From Affinibrenneria salicis (lineage in GTDB: Bacteria > Pseudomonadota > Gammaproteobacteria > Enterobacterales > Enterobacteriaceae), in contig NZ_VYKJ01000003.1 in the NCBI RefSeq assembly GCF_008710095.1, forward strand, positions 124,001 through 188,000: a stretch of 64,000 bases of DNA, read 5' to 3'. This document shows, piece after piece, positions 58,533 through 64,000 of this stretch. The notes under the pieces are model-generated. The model ran no database searches and was not told the origin of the DNA. It saw only the letters and a program-made list of their open reading frames with translations. Made by a program: the position numbers and the translations under genes. Within the stretch, counting starts at the first letter, position 1. Each line of letters starts with the position of its first letter.

Positions 58533-60203
58533 GTGAACATTTCAAACTGGCGTATTGGTTTTAGATTAGGCGGAGGATTTTCCCTGTTAATTCTGTTGCT
58601 TATTCTGGTGGGCAGTATCGCTATCGTCAATCTGGGGCGTTTTCATGAGCGGGTCGATACTATCGTAACGAAGGATTATCCGCTAACCGTAAAAGGCAAT
58701 AATTTGATCAATGGATTAAACGATGCCCTGCTTGAAATTCAGCTGCTTTTAGTGCTGACGGAGCCAGAGCAGATTAATCGTAAGGTTGAAGATGTTAAAG
58801 CGATCAGCCAGAAACTGACCGCGCTGCTGGACGATCTGCAAAATACGGCGAACGATGAAAAATCGCAGGTGATATTACGCGACATTATGCGCTCGCGCGA
58901 AGCCTTCCTGGCGACTTACTCGAAGGTCGTGCAGTTCAGCCTGAGCGGCGAGCGCGAGCGCGGACAGGCGGAGTTTATGGACGTGATGCGCCCGGTGCAG
59001 CACACTTACAAGGAGCAGGTGACAAAGCTGATCAACAGCCAGGACGAGCGCATGTCCGCCTCTGAGCGGGAGGTGCTGGAAAGCTATCATTTTTCCCGTT
59101 CGCTGCTGGTGAGCATGATTGTTTTCGGTCTGCTGGCCGGGGCGATGATTGCCTGGTTGATCACTCGTAGCGTGGTCAGGCCGATTAAGGATGCGTTACA
59201 GGTGGCGGAAAAGGTAGCCAACGGCGATCTGACCTCCAGCATTAATGTGACGCGGCGGGATGAAACCGGTCAGCTACTGCTGGCGCTGGATAATATGAAC
59301 GGCAGTCTGCGCGCTATCGTCAGCCAGGTGCGCGATGGGGCGGAAACCATCTCTACCGCGGCGTCGCAGATTGCCGCCGGTAACCAGGATCTGTCGGCCA
59401 GGACGGAAGAGCAGGCCAGTTCGCTGGAAGAGACGGCGTCCTCGCTGGAGCAACTGACTTCCACTATCAAAAATACGGCGGAAAACACCCATCAGGCGAC
59501 CTCTATTGCCGCCGAGGCTTCGCAAACCGCGCAGCACAGCAGCGAAGTTATGGGGTCGGTCACCGAAAGAATGCGCGGCATTCGCGACTCTTCTCAGCGC
59601 ATGGCCGATATTATCGGCGTGATTGACGGTATTGCTTTCCAGACGAATATTCTGGCGCTTAATGCGGCGGTGGAAGCGGCGCGAGCCGGCGAACAGGGAC
59701 GTGGTTTCGCGGTGGTCGCCAGCGAGGTGCGCTCTCTGGCGCAGCGTAGCGCAACGGCGGCCAAAGAAATTAAAGATCTGATCGATGATTCGGTAGACAA
59801 GGTCAGAGACGGTATGTCGCTGGTGGAAAACGCCGGCGAAATTATCGAACAGCTCGGCAAAGGCGCGCAGAACGTCAGCGGTATTATTGTGGAAATCGCT
59901 CAGGCGAGTCGCGAGCAAAGCGACGGTATTAATCAGATCAACCTTGCCGTCGGGCAGATCGACACTACCACGCAGCAAAACGCCGCGCTGGTTGAGGAAG
60001 CGGCCTCGGCGGCGCTGTCGCTGCAGTCGCAGGCCACCAGTCTGACGCAGATGGTCAGTACCTTTAAGCTTAACGCGTCGGATCGTCTGATACAGCCCGA
60101 CGAGTATAAGGCACCACGCCAGTCGACGGCGCTGCCGGCGGCAAAATTGATGGATAAGAGCAACGCGAAACAGCAGGAAGAGGCCAACTGGAGCTCGTTT
60201 TAA
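58533..60203 (+). CDS. Methyl-accepting chemotaxis protein 2 (4HB type), GTG start
   Basis: GTG 58,533 has SD AAGGAG 6 nt upstream and aligns with chemoreceptor 1 ([17 protein letters not shown] versus [17 protein letters not shown]); an upstream in-frame ATG at 58,506 lies before that SD. 556 aa: TM1, four-helix sensor, TM2, HAMP ([21 protein letters not shown]) and the conserved signalling tip. C-terminus EEANWSSF carries an NWxxF tether. Sensor domains of the two paralogues differ, so ligands probably do too. Confidence 0.93.
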   Translation: MNISNWRIGFRLGGGFSLLILLLILVGSIAIVNLGRFHERVDTIVTKDYPLTVKGNNLINGLNDALLEIQLLLVLTEPEQINRKVEDVKAISQKLTALLDDLQNTANDEKSQVILRDIMRSREAFLATYSKVVQFSLSGERERGQAEFMDVMRPVQHTYKEQVTKLINSQDERMSASEREVLESYHFSRSLLVSMIVFGLLAGAMIAWLITRSVVRPIKDALQVAEKVANGDLTSSINVTRRDETGQLLLALDNMNGSLRAIVSQVRDGAETISTAASQIAAGNQDLSARTEEQASSLEETASSLEQLTSTIKNTAENTHQATSIAAEASQTAQHSSEVMGSVTERMRGIRDSSQRMADIIGVIDGIAFQTNILALNAAVEAARAGEQGRGFAVVASEVRSLAQRSATAAKEIKDLIDDSVDKVRDGMSLVENAGEIIEQLGKGAQNVSGIIVEIAQASREQSDGINQINLAVGQIDTTTQQNAALVEEAASAALSLQSQATSLTQMVSTFKLNASDRLIQPDEYKAPRQSTALPAAKLMDKSNAKQQEEANWSSF

Positions 60204-60216
60204 CCTGGCTCTTCAG

Positions 60217-60257
60217 GCGGCATGCGGGATGATGAGTCCGTATGCCGCCCCTTTCTT
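60217..60257 (+). terminator. Terminator of chemoreceptor 2
   Basis: GGCGGCAT...ATGCCGCC with inner CGG/CCG pairing, followed by CCTTTCTT; shared end region with the convergent PepSY gene. Confidence 0.6.
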
Positions 60258-60278
60258 GTCTGTCCGGCCTTCGCGACG

Positions 60279-61718
60279 TCAGACGCCGCGTCGCCGCCGC
60301 AGCGCCCAGCGCGCCACGTCAAGCAGCAGAAAAACCAGCAGGCTGAACCCCATGACGGGCAAAAACCATCCCAGCAGCAGCGCGGCCGGCGGCAACGCTA
60401 AGCGTACGGCGAACGGGCTGCGCAGAAATACCGCCGTCAGCGTCCGCGCCGGATTGGGGTGATTGCCGTGACGCGGCCGCTTTAGCCACCACATCCGGTA
60501 TCCCCAGATAATCGTCACGCATAGTCCGGCGCCGAACAGAACCAGCACCAGTTGGTTCAGCCAGCCGAACAGCACTCCCATATGGGCATCCACGCCCCAG
60601 CGGGTCAGTTTCGCCGCCAGTGGAAAGCGGCTGAAATCCGTTTTGTCCACCACCGCCAGCGTCGTGGGATCGACTGCGGCCGCGTCCACCTGCGTTGGCC
60701 AGTGCCGATCGATTTCCGTCACCCGCCAGGCGCGGCCGGTCTGGGCTGCGGGTCTTATTTCTACTTTTTCCGCATCAATGCCGGCCATACGTGCCTGGGC
60801 CAGAACCGCATCGAAGGTTTCCGCCGGCGCGGGCGGATGCGCCTGCCCGGAGGCTGACGGCGTATGGTGATGTTCGTGTTCATGCATCGGCGTTTCGGGA
60901 GCGGCGAGCAGGGTGTTGACGTCCGGCGTTTGCCATTCCAGCATGTTGCGCACCGCGCTGATGTTGCCGCCCGCCCACTGTGACCAGGTCAGCCCGGTCG
61001 CGGAGAAAAATATCAGCCCGGGCAACAGCAGCAGACCGACGATGCTGTGCCGGCCGCGTAAACGGACTCTGCGTCCGGCCGCGGAGCGACTGCGGGCGCT
61101 GGCGCGCTTGCTTCTGACGCCGCGCGTCCGCGTCATCCACCACAACAGCACGCCGCCCAGCGCGGCGACCCACAGCCAGGATGCCGCCAGCTCGCTGTAA
61201 TTGCGGCCGATATCGCCGGGCAGTAACAGGCTGCGATGCAGGTAGTCCAGCCAGGTGCGCAACGGCAGTACGCCGCTGGTGCCATACACCATCAGATCGC
61301 CGCGTACCGCCAGGTTAACCGGATCGATAAAGATAGCCCGGCTTTCCGACGGGCCAAACCCGTCGGATGCAAACATCACCCGGGTGGTTTCGCCGGCCGC
61401 CGCCGGGCGCACCGCCGACAGCCAGATATCGGCGCGCGCGCCAATAACCGACTGCGCCGCGTTAATCTGTCGCGACAGCGGCTGAACCTGGCCGCGGCTG
61501 TCGCTAAACAGCTGCCGGGCATAGAGATGATTTTCTATTTGCGGCGTTAGCGCATACAGCGTGCCGGTCAGCGCGGCCATAAAGATAAACGGGCCGACAA
61601 ACAGGCCGATATAAAAGTGCAGCCGCATCAGCAGCGCGATCAGCGCGGCGCGCGGCGACAGCGCTGTCGCATCCTGCGAGACAGGCGCGGCGCCGTATGG
61701 CGTATCAGGGTGAGACAT
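60279..61718 (-). CDS. PepSY-associated transmembrane protein
   Basis: 479 aa. Membrane helix after RAALIALLMRLHFYIGLFVGPF, the PepSY_TM hallmark HxYxGLxxGPF-like start; large periplasmic loop; further helices (LAASWLWVAALGGVLLWW, SIVGLLLLPGLIFFSATGL, LNQLVLVLFGAGLCVTIIWG, PPAALLLGWFLPVMGFSLLVFLLLD split by polar residues). A His-rich stretch (HEHEHHHTPSASGQAHPP) in the loop suggests metal handling. Relatives often accompany siderophore receptors, absent here. Confidence 0.85.
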   Translation of the reverse strand: MSHPDTPYGAAPVSQDATALSPRAALIALLMRLHFYIGLFVGPFIFMAALTGTLYALTPQIENHLYARQLFSDSRGQVQPLSRQINAAQSVIGARADIWLSAVRPAAAGETTRVMFASDGFGPSESRAIFIDPVNLAVRGDLMVYGTSGVLPLRTWLDYLHRSLLLPGDIGRNYSELAASWLWVAALGGVLLWWMTRTRGVRSKRASARSRSAAGRRVRLRGRHSIVGLLLLPGLIFFSATGLTWSQWAGGNISAVRNMLEWQTPDVNTLLAAPETPMHEHEHHHTPSASGQAHPPAPAETFDAVLAQARMAGIDAEKVEIRPAAQTGRAWRVTEIDRHWPTQVDAAAVDPTTLAVVDKTDFSRFPLAAKLTRWGVDAHMGVLFGWLNQLVLVLFGAGLCVTIIWGYRMWWLKRPRHGNHPNPARTLTAVFLRSPFAVRLALPPAALLLGWFLPVMGFSLLVFLLLDVARWALRRRRGV

Positions 61719-61733
61719 TATTCGTTCTGCCGT

Positions 61734-61862
61734 TCAGCGGGATAAATATTCAGCACTGCGCGTCGCGGCGGCGAGAGACAAACGCAGGAGCCGGGCGATC
61801 ACGCCGCGCAAACGCTTTCCGTCGTCGAAATTGATGCCGCGCCACAGGGTGCGGTGGCTCAT
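61734..61862 (-). CDS. Possible 42-aa basic small protein upstream of the PepSY gene
   Basis: An ATG at 61,862 opens MSHRTLWRGINFDDGKRLRG and ends in EYLSR, 15 nt before the PepSY ATG on the same strand. It is Arg-rich, without a strong SD. The tight spacing is the only support for its reality. Confidence 0.3.
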   Translation of the reverse strand: MSHRTLWRGINFDDGKRLRGVIARLLRLSLAAATRSAEYLSR

Positions 61863-61941
61863 GCTGTAAATAAAAAAGTGGCGCTACTGTACCTTATTTT
61901 CGCGCCGGGTGATGAGCAATTCGTTAACGTCTGACTGGTCG

Positions 61942-61975
61942 GATGATATATGGCGCTAACGCGCTGTATATCATC
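61942..61975. promoter_or_regulatory. Long palindrome between the PepSY gene and opgG
   Basis: GATGATATA ... TATATCATC arms (9 bp, perfect) enclose GGCGC-TAAC-GCGCT. A 34-bp dyad with 4-base loop and no T-run, in a divergent promoter region; may be an operator for either gene. Confidence 0.45.
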
Positions 61976-62321
61976 ACACCATTGAATTGGCGGATCAGGG
62001 CGGGTTGCACAATAGGGCGTTTGTCGTACGCGTCGCTATCGCGGGTTGGCGATAGAATAATAGCGTAAAGGACGGGAGGCGATAGCGGGTTGTCATTATT
62101 TCCTCATTGTCAGCCTGCATTTTTGGCGTGTTTTTTGCCCGCTTTCAGATTCATCTGAGTGAGCGCAATCCTTTGTTACAGGCGGTTTCGGGGCAGAATG
62201 ATGTTTCGCTGTTTAATCACTGAACTGTTATGATGAACCATATGTTTATCAGGTTGTCGGAAAGCTAAATTATCCATTAATATGGATTTTAATTAGTGTG
62301 AGCACACGAACAGGGGGAGAT
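61976..62321. other. opgG upstream region
   Basis: 346 bases without a gene. A GCGATAGCGGGTTG-type element occurs twice (62,037-62,055 and 62,080-62,094). The last 100 bases are AT-rich and probably hold the opgGH promoter. Confidence 0.4.
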
Positions 62322-63890
62322 GTGCTGGTCAATAAATCTGAAGTAAGGCCGCGAGTAGCCAGTCTGAGCTGGCTTTCTGCTGCCGTCATGTTGTCGCTAT
62401 CTTCTTTGCCGGCATGGGCATTTAGCATCGATGATGTGGCCAGTCAGGCTGAAAAGCTTGCCGCCAAAGGGTATGAAGCCCCTAAAAGCAATTTGCCGGC
62501 GCAATTTCGCGATATGAAATTTGCTGATTATCAGCAGATTTCGTTCAATCACGATAAGGCTTACTGGAACACATTGCAGACGCCTTTCAGGCTGCAGTTT
62601 TATCACCAGGGTATGTATTTCGATACGCCGGTCAAAATTAACGAAGTGACCGCCACCACGGTGCAGGAAATCAAATATTCCGCTGATTATTTTAATTTCG
62701 GCCCGGTTAACCACGATCCCGAAACGGTAAAAGATCTGGGCTTTGCCGGGTTCAAAGTGCTTTATCCGATCAATAAAGTGGGTAAAGACGACGAAATCCT
62801 CAGCATGCTGGGCGCCAGCTACTTCCGCGTTGTCGGCCGCGGTCAGATCTATGGGCTATCGGCCCGCGGTCTGGCTATCGATACGGCGCTTTCTTCGGGC
62901 GAAGAGTTCCCGCGTTTTCGCGAGTTCTGGATTGAGCGGCCGAAGCCGGAAGATAAGCACCTGGTGATTTATGCGCTGCTGGATTCGCCGCGCGCCGCCG
63001 GCGCCTATCGCTTTACCATTTACCCGGCGCGGGATGGCATCGTGGATGTTCAGTCGCGGGTCTATCTGCGCGATAAAGTGGGTAAAATCGGTATCGCGCC
63101 GCTGACCAGCATGTTCCTGTTCGGGCCGAATCAGCCCTCGCCGACCATCAACTATCGTCCGGCGCTGCACGATTCCAACGGCTTGTCTATTCACGCCGGT
63201 AATGATGAATGGATCTGGCGCCCGCTGAACAATCCTAAGCATCTGTCGGTCAGTACCTATACGGTTGAAAATCCGAAAGGCTTTGGTCTGCTGCAGCGCG
63301 GCCGCAACTTCAGCGGCTATGAAGATCTGGACGATCGCTACGATCTGCGTCCGAGCGGCTGGGTTGAACCGCGCGGCGAGTGGGGCAAAGGGAAAGTCGA
63401 ACTGGTGGAAATCCCGACTGCGGATGAAACCAACGATAATATCGTGGCGTTCTGGACGCCGGAAACGCTGCCGGAAGCGGGTAAACCGCTGGAGCTGAAT
63501 TACCGTCTGCGTTTCACCCGCGATGAAGACGCGCTGCATTCGCAGGATATCGCCTGGGTACAACAGACCCGTCGTTCCACCGGCGATGTGAAGCAGTCCA
63601 ACCTGATTCGTCAGCCGGACGGCACGGTGGCGTTTGTGGTCGACTTCCACGGTCCGGTAATGGAGGGCATGGACGAGCAGACGCCGATTACGGCGCAGGC
63701 CAGCATTGGCGATAACGGTGAAATCGTCGAGAACAGCGTACGCTATAATCCGGTGACGCACGGCTGGCGTCTGATGCTGCGCGTGCGCGTGAAAGACAAT
63801 AAGCAGCCGACGGAAATGCGGGCCGCGCTGGTTAATGGTGAAACGACTCTGACGGAAACCTGGAGCTATCAGCTACCTGCGAATGAATAA
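62322..63890 (+). CDS. opgG: Periplasmic glucan biosynthesis protein OpgG (MdoG)
   Basis: OpgG works in the periplasm on the beta-glucan backbone made by OpgH. I choose GTG 62,322 (SD GGGGGAGA upstream; continues [11 protein letters not shown]), 522 aa; GTG 62,298 is an alternative with a poorer SD. The signal peptide ends at [11 protein letters not shown]. Family segments [49 protein letters not shown] and [20 protein letters not shown] are near identical to E. coli OpgG (511 aa). Confidence 0.95.
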   Translation: MLVNKSEVRPRVASLSWLSAAVMLSLSSLPAWAFSIDDVASQAEKLAAKGYEAPKSNLPAQFRDMKFADYQQISFNHDKAYWNTLQTPFRLQFYHQGMYFDTPVKINEVTATTVQEIKYSADYFNFGPVNHDPETVKDLGFAGFKVLYPINKVGKDDEILSMLGASYFRVVGRGQIYGLSARGLAIDTALSSGEEFPRFREFWIERPKPEDKHLVIYALLDSPRAAGAYRFTIYPARDGIVDVQSRVYLRDKVGKIGIAPLTSMFLFGPNQPSPTINYRPALHDSNGLSIHAGNDEWIWRPLNNPKHLSVSTYTVENPKGFGLLQRGRNFSGYEDLDDRYDLRPSGWVEPRGEWGKGKVELVEIPTADETNDNIVAFWTPETLPEAGKPLELNYRLRFTRDEDALHSQDIAWVQQTRRSTGDVKQSNLIRQPDGTVAFVVDFHGPVMEGMDEQTPITAQASIGDNGEIVENSVRYNPVTHGWRLMLRVRVKDNKQPTEMRAALVNGETTLTETWSYQLPANE

Positions 63891-64000
63891 GTCAACCTTT
63901 TCTGCTCCCGACTATATCGGGAAGCTGCCTCTTTCTGCCGGGCAGAAAGAGGCGCTGCAACAGGCTCTGCCGTCTTCCGGCAGCGATCAGTTATCCGCTC
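63883..64000 (+). CDS. opgH: Glucan glucosyltransferase OpgH, N-terminal fragment (runs off window)
   Basis: The ATG overlaps the opgG stop by 8 nt (ATGAATAA), exactly the coupling seen in E. coli. The visible 39 residues ([20 protein letters not shown]...) are the cytoplasmic N-terminal tail of the inner-membrane glucosyltransferase. The catalytic domain lies beyond the window. Confidence 0.85.
   Translation, partial: MNKSTFSAPDYIGKLPLSAGQKEALQQALPSSGSDQLSA

Overview
The window reads as chromosomal DNA of a plant- or insect-associated member of the Enterobacterales, most like Pectobacteriaceae (Brenneria, Dickeya or Pectobacterium relatives). This rests on Escherichia coli-type gene order and near-full-length orthologues over the first 40 kb, high GC codon use, lineage-typical dispersed repeats and paralogous chemoreceptors. 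Genus level is inference only.

Positions 1-40,470 are a conserved core backbone: mukB (3' part), ldtD, mepK, gloC, aspC, an OmpF-type porin, asnS, pncB, pepN, pyrD, zapC, rlmL, uup, pqiABC, rmf, fabA, a lonB/ycbZ-type protease, matP, ompA, sulA, sxy, yccS, yccF, helD, mgsA, yccT, yccU, yccX, tusE, yccA and serT tRNA. It covers chromosome and Ter organisation (MukB, MatP), division control (ZapC, SulA), envelope building and transport (LdtD, MepK, porins, Pqi), ribosome hibernation and modification, and fatty-acid and NAD metabolism. Compared with E. coli, ycbX is absent between zapC and rlmL, hspQ and rlmI are absent between yccU and yccX, and no ssu operon lies between pepN and pyrD.

From serT to about 49.6 kb lies a decayed, lower-GC accessory region: IS3- and IS1-family transposase remnants, at least three small inverted-repeat element families (four copies of family A, two of B, one of C), an 11-copy 9-bp minisatellite, and isolated small cargo genes (a methyltransferase, secreted small proteins, a cupin, a GNAT acetyltransferase, a DUF5713 protein and orphan hypotheticals). 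A nested array at 42,205-44,572 has the order A - IS1 remnant - inverted A - B - methyltransferase - B - A. One A copy sits in the core, exactly filling the gap between the convergent genes yccX and tusE.

Positions 49.8-62 kb form a better-kept accessory block. It holds two 4HB-type methyl-accepting chemotaxis proteins, each behind a near-consensus sigma-28 promoter and a leader of more than 300 nt, plus an APH-like phosphotransferase, DUF1330, YnfA, a membrane protein, a second methyltransferase, an SMR efflux protein, an Arc-type regulator and a PepSY membrane protein. The window ends in the osmoregulated periplasmic glucan operon (opgG and the start of opgH).
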